The notes under the pieces were generated by a model. It was given only the letters and a program-made list of their open reading frames with translations. It was not told where the DNA came from and did not search any database. 64,000 nucleotides of DNA from Nocardia sp. (GTDB lineage: Bacteria; Actinomycetota; Actinomycetes; Mycobacteriales; Mycobacteriaceae), in NCBI RefSeq assembly GCF_025465275.1, contig NZ_JAODNK010000002.1, positions 1 through 64,000 of the forward strand, read 5' to 3'. Of this stretch, positions 39,029-46,678 are shown in pieces. Each line of letters opens with the position of its first letter. Position 1 is the stretch's first letter. The translations under genes and the position numbers were made by a program.

Positions 39029-40372
39029 TCAGTCGACTACCCACCGGCCCAGCTGCGGCACCGCCTCGCCCGGATGTTTGGCCTGGAAGCCGTCGCCGAG
39101 CGCCTGCATCTTCCAATCGCCGTCGGCCCGGTACAGCTTGGCCATGGCCAAGGCGGTGAAAGCCATACCGCCGGAGAGCGTGAAGCGCGCCAGCTCGGTG
39201 CCGGTGGTGCCATCCACCAAGCGGCAGAAGGCATTCCGCACCTGTTCGAAGGTGTGCCCCTGGTAGGACGTCACGACGAACAGCAGCGTGTCGACGCGCG
39301 GCGATACCCGGGTGAGGTCGACCTGGATCACCTCGTCGTCACCCTGGCCGCCGCCGACCAGATTGTCGCCCTGGTGCCGGATCGAGCCGTCCTTGGAAGT
39401 CAGCTGCCCGTAGTAGGCGACATCAACAAGATTGCGGCCCGCGAACATGGCGACCCAGGCGTCGAGATCGATATCGACGGCACGGCTGCCGAAGAAGCCC
39501 TTCTTGACCGGATCCCAGCCCAAACCCATTCGCACAGCGGTCAATGCGACGCCGCCGTCCTTGCGGAGGGTGACACGCTGCCCCTTCGCCAGGCTGACCG
39601 GACGGTCCTTGGACAGGCTGACCTCGCCCGAGGAGTGCGGGGCCGGGGGTGGAGGCGGGGTTGCCCAAGATTGAGGGGCGGGCGGAGCAGCGGGATAGGA
39701 GGCTGCCGGCGGGGCGATCGGCGGCCGCGAGGGGACAAAAGGCGGCGGGGGCGGAGCAACGGGGGACTGTGTCGGGGCAACGGGCGACTGGGGCGGAGCA
39801 GCGGGCGGCAGCGGTGCGGGCGGAGGCTGCGTGGGATACGGCGACGCGGCGGGCATGCTCGTGCGCGGCGCATCGTCCACTGACACACCATGATCGGTGA
39901 CCAGCGCCGCGAATCCGCCCGCATACCCCTGCCCGACCGCACGCACCTTCCAGCTGCCCTGACGGCGGTACAACTCGACGGCGACCACAATCGACTCAGC
40001 GCTCAAATCAGCGATCTGATACTCGTACAACCGATTCCCGGCCGCATCCGAGACGATCGCGGTCGGCGGAGCGATCTGCCCGAAATTGCTACCCGCATTC
40101 TCGAGGGTGATCACCGCTCGAATCTGCGCGATCTCGGCGGGGACCTGCACGAACGACACCGCCACGGAAGGCGGTTGCCCGGGTTGCAACCGCACCCCCG
40201 GACCCGAAGGCTGGTTGTAGAACACGAAATCCGCGTCCGAACGCACCTTGCCCTGCTCGGTCACCAGCAGTGCGGACAACTCCGCAGGCGCCGCGACCTG
40301 TACGGATACCACGACATCATGGGCAGTCAGCGCCGCGTTCTGCCCCTTCACCAGTGTCGCCACCACACGCAC
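39029..40372 (-). CDS. Double TerD-domain protein with Pro-rich linker
   Basis: The 447-residue protein has two TerD domains. The first spans residues 1-165 (LVKGQNAALT, NFGQIAPPTAIV). Then comes a linker of about 85 residues made mainly of Pro, Ala and Ser. The second spans 255-447 (SLAKGQRVTLRKDGGVAL, LGWDPVKKGFFGSRAVDIDL, DNLVGGGQGDDEVIQVDL). The second keeps the Asp-rich calcium sites, while the first is degenerate there. TerD proteins bind calcium and take part in stress response to tellurite, metals or phage. GTG 40372 is used; GTG 40366 is possible. No ter partner genes are near. Confidence 0.85.
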   Translation of the reverse strand: MRVVATLVKGQNAALTAHDVVVSVQVAAPAELSALLVTEQGKVRSDADFVFYNQPSGPGVRLQPGQPPSVAVSFVQVPAEIAQIRAVITLENAGSNFGQIAPPTAIVSDAAGNRLYEYQIADLSAESIVVAVELYRRQGSWKVRAVGQGYAGGFAALVTDHGVSVDDAPRTSMPAASPYPTQPPPAPLPPAAPPQSPVAPTQSPVAPPPPPFVPSRPPIAPPAASYPAAPPAPQSWATPPPPPAPHSSGEVSLSKDRPVSLAKGQRVTLRKDGGVALTAVRMGLGWDPVKKGFFGSRAVDIDLDAWVAMFAGRNLVDVAYYGQLTSKDGSIRHQGDNLVGGGQGDDEVIQVDLTRVSPRVDTLLFVVTSYQGHTFEQVRNAFCRLVDGTTGTELARFTLSGGMAFTALAMAKLYRADGDWKMQALGDGFQAKHPGEAVPQLGRWVVD

Positions 40373-40463
40373 CCCTCGAGTCGGTAATCCTCCCCCGCCA
40401 CTCTACGACCGGGCACCGTCGCCGACATGCTTCCCGGGTATCGCGATTGTCGGCTGTGCGAAT

Positions 40464-41393
40464 TCAGCCGAGGAAGCCGACGAGGGCGTCGACAACCGCC
40501 TGCGGCTGCTCTTCCGGGATGTAGTGACCACACTCGGCCACTTCGACCACGCGGACATCACTCCCCTTGGCGGGCATCAGGTTTCGCAGGTACTCGTAGT
40601 TGCTTCGATCCCCGCCCAGCGCCAGAATCGGCGCGGCGACCTTGCCGTAGGCGCGTTCATCGAGGATGTCCTGATTGAAGGTGCGGTACCAGGCATTACC
40701 TGCTCGGATGGCATCCGGCGTCGAGTACGCCTCGGCGTACACGCAGCGCGAGAACTCGTCGATGCTACCCGGATCAGCGGCCTGCCGACCGAACAACCAG
40801 TCCACCAGTAGCCGAATCCTGCCCTCCAGCAATAGCTCCGGCAGCTCCGCGACCTGGTTGAAGGCGAACCACCACAGATATGAACGGGCGCCGGACTCGA
40901 TAACCGAGTCGGCATGCTGGTCGGGCTCGGGCAGCAATCCGAAATCCGACCAACCGCCGTCGGGATGCGGCACATCGAGCAGGCTGATCTTGTCGGTGGC
41001 TTCGGGATAGTTCGCCGCATAGGAGTAGGCGACCATCGCGCCGATATCGTGCCCGGCAATGCTGACCGATTCCAGGCCCAATTGCTCGACGAGTTCAAGG
41101 ATATCGCCGGCCATCGTCTTCTTGTCGTACCCGTCGGAAGGCTTGCCGGACCCGCCCATCCCGCGCAGGTCCACCGCGATCACCCGGTACCGCTCGGCCA
41201 GGGCAGGCATCACCTTGTGCCACTGCCACCAGGTCTGCGGCCAGCCGCCCAGCAGGAGTAGCGGCCGCCCGATCCCGCCCTCGACATAGTGCAACCGCGT
41301 TCCGTTGACGTCTGCGTATCGGCTGACGAACTCGCCTTCCAGTGAGTCGGCCAGCGCCGCGTCGGACAGGGCTTCGGTCGTGGTGGTGTTCAT
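40464..41393 (-). CDS. Epoxide-hydrolase-like alpha/beta hydrolase
   Basis: The 309-residue protein has the alpha/beta hydrolase core with nucleophile Asp in SIAGHDIGAMVAYSYA, oxyanion-hole segment LLLLGGWPQTWWQWHKVMPA, and the base His in CGHYIPEEQP. An Asp nucleophile and WPQTW motif point to epoxide or haloacid hydrolases rather than esterases; the usual HGxP is GGWP here. The gene is divergent from the ArsR regulator across three operators, so its expression is probably inducible. The natural substrate is unknown. Confidence 0.85.
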   Translation of the reverse strand: MNTTTTEALSDAALADSLEGEFVSRYADVNGTRLHYVEGGIGRPLLLLGGWPQTWWQWHKVMPALAERYRVIAVDLRGMGGSGKPSDGYDKKTMAGDILELVEQLGLESVSIAGHDIGAMVAYSYAANYPEATDKISLLDVPHPDGGWSDFGLLPEPDQHADSVIESGARSYLWWFAFNQVAELPELLLEGRIRLLVDWLFGRQAADPGSIDEFSRCVYAEAYSTPDAIRAGNAWYRTFNQDILDERAYGKVAAPILALGGDRSNYEYLRNLMPAKGSDVRVVEVAECGHYIPEEQPQAVVDALVGFLG

Positions 41394-41418
41394 ACGTCCC
41401 TCGCTATATCGCCGAGTA

Positions 41419-41501
41419 GTACGAACATCTCGTACTATTACTGTACGAGATGTTCGTACAGTGAGCGAGTCCCGTCAAGTGTCAGTACGAAATACCCGTA
41501 C
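41419..41501. promoter_or_regulatory. Three operators GTACGA-N5-TCGTAC between hydrolase and ArsR gene
   Basis: Sites are GTACGAACATCTCGTAC (41419-41435), GTACGAGATGTTCGTAC (41443-41459) and GTACGAAATACCCGTAC (41485-41501). Each is itself a palindrome, and the first two are also mutual reverse complements, forming a 41-bp super-palindrome with a 7-base centre. The third overlaps TACAGT (41499-41504), the inferred -10 of the leaderless arsR gene. Confidence 0.75.
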
Positions 41502-41512
41502 AGTGAGGATCC

Positions 41513-41881
41513 GTGGACGACCTACCCCACCCCGCGACCGACGAGATCCAACTCGTCAATGTGTTCGCCGCCCTCGGCCACCCGGTCCGCCTCGAAATCA
41601 TCCGAGCCCTGACCTCCGGCGAGGAGCGCTTCTGCGGCGAAATCCTGCCCGACGAGCCGAAATCCAGCATGACCCACCACTGGCGCGCCCTCCGCGAAAG
41701 CGGCCTCATCCATCAGCGCCGCGAAGGCCGGAAGTTCTACCTGACGCTCCGCCGCGACGACCTCGAATCCCGGTTTCCGGGGTTGATCGACATCGCCCTC
41801 GCCGACGTCACGTCGACGAGATCGGGTTCGCCTGCGCCACAAGTTGTTCGAAAGCGTCCAGCACCTCGACGTACGCAGTAG
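41513..41881 (+). CDS. ArsR-family winged-helix regulator
   Basis: The 122-residue regulator has an ArsR-type helix-turn-helix: LVNVFAALGHPVRLEIIRAL, CGEILPDEPKSSMTHHWRAL, RESGLIHQRREGRKFYLTLR. It has a single cysteine in the ERFCGE segment and no metal-site CxC pair, so it probably senses an organic compound. GTG 41513 lies eight bases after TACAGT, so a leaderless message is likely. It should repress itself and the divergent hydrolase through the three operators. Its last 24 codons overlap the convergent next gene. Confidence 0.85.
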   Translation: MDDLPHPATDEIQLVNVFAALGHPVRLEIIRALTSGEERFCGEILPDEPKSSMTHHWRALRESGLIHQRREGRKFYLTLRRDDLESRFPGLIDIALADVTSTRSGSPAPQVVRKRPAPRRTQ

Positions 41882-42152
41882 GCACGTCGATGCGCATCAC
41901 CGTTTCGGAGCCGTCCTCGGTGAAGGCGAAGGTGAAGAACGAGCAGCAGCCGCTCTCTCGTGCGGCCAAGTCCCGGGCGGTGGAATCGGCGCCGGCAGCT
42001 AGTGCGAGATCCAGTCTGGTTGGTGCCGTACGTGTGGCTGCTTGGACTGACTCGGCAAAGAAGGTCGCGAACTCGGCTACGCGGAACGGCTGCTCTGCCG
42101 TCGGCAAGGTGCACGAGTCCGGCACCCAGCCCGCAGGTTCGATATCGATCAT
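41808..42152 (-). CDS. Unknown small protein with CCSFF motif
   Basis: The 114-residue protein begins MIDIEPAGWVPDSCTLPTAE, has RVAEFATFFAESV and then the motif ARESGCCSFFTFAFT, and ends in a helix with VEVLDAFEQL. Similar actinobacterial proteins with the CCSFF motif often sit beside metal- or ArsR/MerR-type regulators, so the cysteine pair may bind a metal; this is inference. ATG 42152 was chosen because conserved sequence begins there. It overlaps the arsR gene antisense by 74 bp. Confidence 0.6.
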   Translation of the reverse strand: MIDIEPAGWVPDSCTLPTAEQPFRVAEFATFFAESVQAATRTAPTRLDLALAAGADSTARDLAARESGCCSFFTFAFTEDGSETVMRIDVPTAYVEVLDAFEQLVAQANPISST

Positions 42153-42263
42153 GGATCCACGGTATGCCTGCGTGAAGGGGTCCAGGGGTTCAAAGAACAA
42201 GAACGCGAAAGAGTCTGGACGGTCCGCCAGTCTGAATATCCTTATATCACAACGTCTTTCGCC

Positions 42264-42292
42264 TTTCCGGGTCAGTTCTGTGGCGGTAGAAT
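42264..42292 (+). promoter_or_regulatory. Candidate leaderless promoter of the DUF222 gene
   Basis: TTTCCG (42264-42269), 17 bases, TAGAAT (42287-42292) ends six bases before ATG 42299, so transcription should start at or next to the start codon. Confidence 0.5.
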
Positions 42293-42298
42293 AGAAAC

Positions 42299-43798
42299 AT
42301 GAATCCGGGGGGAGAAACCACAATCGTATCGAGTGCACACGCACTCGATACCGCGGTCGAATCACTCCTGGACGCCTCCCTCACGCCACTGCTCGACGAC
42401 GAATTCATCGCAGTGATGCGGGACGTCGAGACCAGCATGCGGAAGCTCGAAGCGGTCAAGCACCGCTTCGTCACCGAAACCAGCACCCGATCTTTGGCGG
42501 CGCGCGCCGGATCGGCGTCGCCAGTGAAGTTCCTGGAACAGACCCTGCGGTTGAGCCACGCGGACGCGGCCTCCCGGGTGAACGCGGCGAAGCAGTTGAG
42601 CCCGCAACCCGCCCTCGGTGGGGAACTGGACCCGGAACTGGCGTATGTCGCCGAAGCTCAACGCGACGGGGACATTTCGGTCGATCATGTACGCAGGATC
42701 GCGCAGATCATCAAGCGGATCCCGTGCGCGATCGATCCGGGTCAGAGGGAACTGGCCGAGGAAGTGCTGACCACCTACGCGCGGACCGGGAGCCCGGACA
42801 AGCTGCTCGATCTCGGAGAGACCATCCTGGCGCACATCGACCCGGACGGCACCCTCACCCAGGACACCGACCGCGAACGCATGCGCGGGCTCACCCTCGG
42901 ACGCAAACGCGCCGACGGCATGTCGGCACTGAACGGAGAACTCACCGCGCCACTGCGGGAAGTGCTCGAGCCGTTGTTCGCCAAGTTCGCCCGCCCCGGC
43001 ATGTGCAACCCCGAGGACCCGGACAGCCCGAAGGTCGCCGACCGGACCCTCAACCTGAAGAAGCTGCAAGCGGCGGCCGAGCGTGACACCCGTAGTGTGG
43101 CGCAACGCAATCATGATGCGCTGCTGGCAGTGCTGCGTTTCGAGATCGACCGCAAAAAGCTCGGCTCGCACCGGGGGTTGCCGGTCGAGGCGATCATCAC
43201 CATGCGCTTGGAAGACGTCGAACGCGGCACCGGGATCGCCACGACCGCTACCGGTGGCACCTTGTCCATCCCGGAAGCCCTCGCGCTCGCGGCCGGAACC
43301 CGCCCGCTGCTCGCGGTGCTCAATAGGGCGGGGATGCCGTTGTATCTGGGTCGGGGTCGGCACCGGTTGGCCAGCCCTGCACAGCGACTGGCGTTGATCG
43401 CCTCGGAGAAGGGGTGCACCCGACCCGGGTGCAGTGCCCCGGCGTCGGTGTCGGCGGTACACCATGTCACCGAATGGGCGAACGACGGGCGCACCGATAT
43501 CGACAACCTCACCCTCGCCTGCGACGGCTGCCACGCCATGATCCACGACGGGCCCGGCGGCTGGAAAACCGTTGTGATGGGGGACGATTCGCCTTACCCG
43601 GGCCGGATCGGGTGGATCGCCCCGACGCATATCGATCCGACCGGGACCCCGCAGGTCAATCACCTGCACCACACCGATGAGCTGATGGCCGACACCATCA
43701 CCACGATCCGGGCGCGCGACCGATCGCAGCGTGAGCAGCGGCAAGCGTGGCTCGATGCCCGCAAAACCACCCGCTCCTCGACCCCCACCCGCCAATAG
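42299..43798 (+). CDS. DUF222/13E12-type HNH endonuclease-domain protein
   Basis: The 499-residue protein is of the 13E12 repeat family, abundant in mycobacteria and nocardiae. The DUF222 region spans residues 25-340 (VTETSTRSLAARAGSASPVK, LSHADAASRVNAAKQL). The C-terminal HNH domain includes GCTRPGCSAPASVSAVHHVT, then NLTLACDGCHAMIHDG, with the paired Cys and His residues intact. Such genes are repetitive and may move or recombine with each other. The tail is basic (RQAWLDARKTTR). Sequence of its 3' end is duplicated downstream. Confidence 0.88.
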   Translation: MNPGGETTIVSSAHALDTAVESLLDASLTPLLDDEFIAVMRDVETSMRKLEAVKHRFVTETSTRSLAARAGSASPVKFLEQTLRLSHADAASRVNAAKQLSPQPALGGELDPELAYVAEAQRDGDISVDHVRRIAQIIKRIPCAIDPGQRELAEEVLTTYARTGSPDKLLDLGETILAHIDPDGTLTQDTDRERMRGLTLGRKRADGMSALNGELTAPLREVLEPLFAKFARPGMCNPEDPDSPKVADRTLNLKKLQAAAERDTRSVAQRNHDALLAVLRFEIDRKKLGSHRGLPVEAIITMRLEDVERGTGIATTATGGTLSIPEALALAAGTRPLLAVLNRAGMPLYLGRGRHRLASPAQRLALIASEKGCTRPGCSAPASVSAVHHVTEWANDGRTDIDNLTLACDGCHAMIHDGPGGWKTVVMGDDSPYPGRIGWIAPTHIDPTGTPQVNHLHHTDELMADTITTIRARDRSQREQRQAWLDARKTTRSSTPTRQ

Positions 43799-44054
43799 CG
43801 GGTCCACCCCCTGTAGACACCGTCAGGCTGGTCCTGACGGTGCTACAAGGCGTTGCCCACCGAGGTTTTCGTGGCCGTCGACACCGATCAACCAGATCCG
43901 AGCCCAGCCCCAGGCCCAGCGACCACAACGGCAGGCGTGCCTCGATGCCCGCAAACCGACCACACCTCGACCCCGACCCCGACCCGCGAATAGCGAGTCC
44001 CACCCCTGTAGACACCGTCAGGTTGATCCTGGCGGTGCCACAGGCCGTTGCCCG
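43735..44054 (+). repeat. Direct duplication of the DUF222 gene tail and 3' flank
   Basis: Copy 1 (43735-43859) contains the last codons of the gene and its flank; copy 2 (43925-44054) repeats the same order about 190-195 bp later. Shared blocks include CTCGATGCCCGCAAA, CCTGTAGACACCGTCAGG and CGTTGCCC. Copy 2 still encodes LDARKPT followed by a stop. It looks like the end of a second 13E12 gene whose body was deleted by recombination. Confidence 0.7.
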
Positions 44055-44109
44055 ACTTGGTGTTTCAGGTCTTGGTCTTTGAATCTTTGTCTTTTCGTGT
44101 TGTATCTCT

Positions 44110-44598
44110 GAAACCGGACCACAGCCGGTCTTCCGGCTGGTACCGCAGGTCAGCTCCTGACCGCGGAAGGTAAATCGGGTACCCCACCCGACGCCACCAG
44201 CACGGCCATCTCGAGCCTTGCTCGCACCCGGAACCCCGACACCTTCTTTCGACGCAAGGAACCCAGGTGCACCGGCTTCTCGCGGCCTCGAAACCACCCC
44301 GAAGCGGGCACCACACAGCACTTCTCCCGGACCGCACAGCCCGTATCCGCACCGTACAGACCCGATAACCGTTGTGCCGCCGAGACACCCGCTGTGCGAT
44401 CCCCGACGCCCGACGGGTTCTATGCCGAAACGGTCGGTGCACCGGGGTTTCTTGCATCCCGAGCGGTTTTGCGCCCCCGGGTGCGAGCAGAGCTCGAGAT
44501 GGCCGTGCTGGGCACGTCGGGAGAGGTATCCGATCCTTCCGCAGTTGGGAGAGATTACCTGCGGTACCAGCACGGTCGACCGGCTGTGGTCCGGTTCT
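44110..44598. repeat. Inverted repeat with 166-bp arms
   Basis: Left arm 44110-44275 and right arm 44433-44598 are equal in length and inverted around a 157-bp centre. The best blocks are 44201-44231 against 44477-44507 (29 of 31 bases match), 44110-44150 against 44557-44598, and 44252-44275 against 44434-44457 (20 of 24). Outside both arms are CTTTGTCTTTT-like and AAAGACAAAG stretches. No convincing gene lies inside. It could be a decayed MITE-like element or a large RNA hairpin. This and the duplication fill the gap 43799-44788. Confidence 0.7.
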
Positions 44599-44788
44599 CG
44601 AGAACAAGACCCCAAAGACAAAGACTTGCTTTCGCTCTTATGGGGGTCTTCCCTGAGTTGCGTGTGCCGGTCTTTCGGTAACTTCGGAATGGTGCAGCAG
44701 CCGCCGACAACTCGTGCCTTGACCAGATTCGGACTCCCGGGCCATCGATGTGCGATGCGGGTGTCCGCAGTGAGCAGCTACGCCTGAG

Positions 44789-46207
44789 ATGCGCTGGCTC
44801 CGGATTGCGGTAGTGGTGCTCGGCGGTTGGCTGTGCATGATCGGGCTCGTCGGCGGGGCGGTGGCGCACGCCGATGGCGGGGTGGCTGGAAGCGATCTCA
44901 TGGTGGCTCAGTCGCTGGGCGACCGAGAGTTGACGGTTGTCATCCGGCGAGCGGAACCGGTGCCGGGGCCGCTGCGGGTGGACATCATTACGCATACCGG
45001 TTCTGCGGCAGGCACTCTCGCGCTGGGTGTCACGCCTTCGGATCGAGGCGGGGACGGGTCATCCGGCAACGTTGTTCTGGGCGATCGGGCCGGTGTCTAT
45101 TCGGCGACGCTGCACGTGGACCATGCGGGGCCGTGGGAGCTGGTGGTCGGGGATGGCGATCAGGTGGCGCATATACCGTTTCTGGTGGCGGCTACGGTCG
45201 TAACACCGTGGGAGCGAGCGGCTTACGGCGGATTCTTCGGGGCCGGTGTGCTGCTGCTCGTTTCGATCGGCACGGCGATGGTGTCCAAGCGCGGGTGGCC
45301 GACGCTATTGCCCGCGGGCGCGATGATTGCGGCGCTGGCGGTCGGCATTACCGGGGCGACGCTGTCCGCGAGTGCGCCGCTGCCGCGACCGGCGGGCAGT
45401 CTGCTCGATCCCACCTCGGATTCGATCGGCGATCCATATCCGGAGCGGCAGTTGCCGATGACGACGAATTACTCACGGCCGCCGGTGAATCTGACCTTGA
45501 CCACGCGTGGGGTGGCGGAGACGAGTCATCCCACCGAGCTGATCCTGTCGCTCACCGATGCGGCCACCGGGCGGCCCGTGGACGATCTGCTGGTCAATGA
45601 TGACGCCCTACTGCACCTGATGATCGTCGGCCCGAACGGCAGTTTCTGGCATCGGCACCCGATTCGTACCGGACCGGGTGAGTATCGGATTCGCCTCACT
45701 CTCAACCAGTCCGGCGATTACGGGGTTGCGGCGGAGATCGCACGCCGCGGTGGCGGAGTGCAGCTACTGCGGTCCGCGCTGCATGTTTCCGGCGACTCCA
45801 CCCCGGTCTCCGCTCCCACTCCCGCCGGGGCCGAGTTCGTGCCCACCGCGCTGGTTGCGGGCGAACCCGGCACGCTCACTACACATTTCGGCGGATCCTT
45901 GGATCTGCAACCCTGGCTCGGCATGGTCGGTCATCTCATTGCCGTCGGCCCACTGCCCGATGGGATACCCACCGGCTCGGCCGCCGCAGCCGCTCCGATC
46001 TGGGCGCATGCGCACGCCATGGCACCGATGCTCGCCCCCGGCGCGCAATTGCCGGACGAGACTGTCGCCGCGTACGGCCCGGATGTCTCGTTCACCTTCA
46101 CTTTCCCACTGCCTGGCCGATATCTGGTCTGGGCGCAGGCCGAACGTGGATATTCCGTGCTGACCGTGCCCACTACGGTCGATGTCCGGGCGAAGGAGCC
46201 ACAATGA
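44789..46207 (+). CDS. Secreted/membrane protein with FixH/YtkA-like C-terminal part
   Basis: The 472-residue protein starts with a signal peptide (RIAVVVLGGWLCMIGLVGGA, cleavage after VAHA). An Ig-like exported domain follows, then two membrane helices (residues 147-200) and a large second exported region. That region includes HLMIVGPNGSFWHRHPIRTG and HFGGSLDLQPWLGMVGHLIA, with His and Met clusters (WAHAHAMAPML) like those of copper-binding proteins. It overlaps the next gene by ATGA and heads a four-gene operon. I do not recognise a named family; a metal-related role is inferred. Confidence 0.65.
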   Translation: MRWLRIAVVVLGGWLCMIGLVGGAVAHADGGVAGSDLMVAQSLGDRELTVVIRRAEPVPGPLRVDIITHTGSAAGTLALGVTPSDRGGDGSSGNVVLGDRAGVYSATLHVDHAGPWELVVGDGDQVAHIPFLVAATVVTPWERAAYGGFFGAGVLLLVSIGTAMVSKRGWPTLLPAGAMIAALAVGITGATLSASAPLPRPAGSLLDPTSDSIGDPYPERQLPMTTNYSRPPVNLTLTTRGVAETSHPTELILSLTDAATGRPVDDLLVNDDALLHLMIVGPNGSFWHRHPIRTGPGEYRIRLTLNQSGDYGVAAEIARRGGGVQLLRSALHVSGDSTPVSAPTPAGAEFVPTALVAGEPGTLTTHFGGSLDLQPWLGMVGHLIAVGPLPDGIPTGSAAAAAPIWAHAHAMAPMLAPGAQLPDETVAAYGPDVSFTFTFPLPGRYLVWAQAERGYSVLTVPTTVDVRAKEPQ

Positions 46208-46608
46208 CCACTCGCAGGGGATTGCTGTTGGTCGCCGCCGCAGTGATCGTGGCGCTGGCGACCTGGTGGCTGTGGCCGAGCGATTCCGCACCGGCGCAGC
46301 GGATGACCGCCGGGCCGTACCGCGTCCAGCTGACCGTCAGCGACGGCTCGGCGCATACCGGCGATAATTCGGCCGAGCTGGAGATCACCGATCAGCAAGG
46401 CAAACCCGCTGCACCGGACCGGGTTTCGGTACAGCCCGCCATGCCGCAGATGGGCCATGCGGTGCCACCGGCCACCGCCGCCACCGTCACACCCGGCCAC
46501 TACCGCGCCACCGTGAATCTGCCGATGCCGGGGCAGTGGGAGATCACGGTGGACCTGTCCGGCCCGCAGGGCACCGGGCGGGCCACCTTTTCGGTCCGAA
46601 CCAACTGA
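46204..46608 (+). CDS. Membrane-anchored FixH/YtkA-like domain protein
   Basis: The 134-residue protein has an N-terminal anchor (GLLLVAAAVIVALATWWLW) and one exported beta-sandwich domain with SVQPAMPQMGHAVPPATAAT and HYRATVNLPMPGQWEITVDL. The PxMPxMxH pattern is typical of FixH/YtkA-like domains, which occur in copper and cytochrome-oxidase maturation operons. It is coupled to the gene before it by ATGA. Its own stop lies inside a short tandem repeat. Confidence 0.72.
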   Translation: MTTRRGLLLVAAAVIVALATWWLWPSDSAPAQRMTAGPYRVQLTVSDGSAHTGDNSAELEITDQQGKPAAPDRVSVQPAMPQMGHAVPPATAATVTPGHYRATVNLPMPGQWEITVDLSGPQGTGRATFSVRTN

Positions 46609-46667
46609 GCCGTCGAACAACTGAGCCGTCCGAACCACTTGAACCGTCCGAGCCAACTGACCCGATC
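46599..46667 (+). repeat. Four imperfect 17-18-bp tandem repeats across a stop codon
   Basis: Copies are AACCAACTGAGCCGTCG (46599), AACAACTGAGCCGTCCG (46616), AACCACTTGAACCGTCCG (46633) and AGCCAACTGACCCGATC (46651). The first includes the stop codon of the FixH-like gene, and each later copy repeats a TGA. They fill the gap before the next gene. Confidence 0.7.
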
Positions 46668-46678
46668 AGGAGCAGCAC

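Noticed and set aside
44110-44598. Integrase site, tRNA-like fold or CRISPR array as explanation of the inverted repeat
   Set aside because: There are only two copies, inverted, with no spacers and no tRNA arms or CCA end. No integrase or cas gene is near.
44218-44787. Plus-strand reading frame of 189 codons through the inverted repeat
   Set aside because: It resembles the minus-strand frame of the left arm only because the DNA is inverted-repeated. Third-position GC is not gene-like, there is no ribosome site, and the protein looks random.
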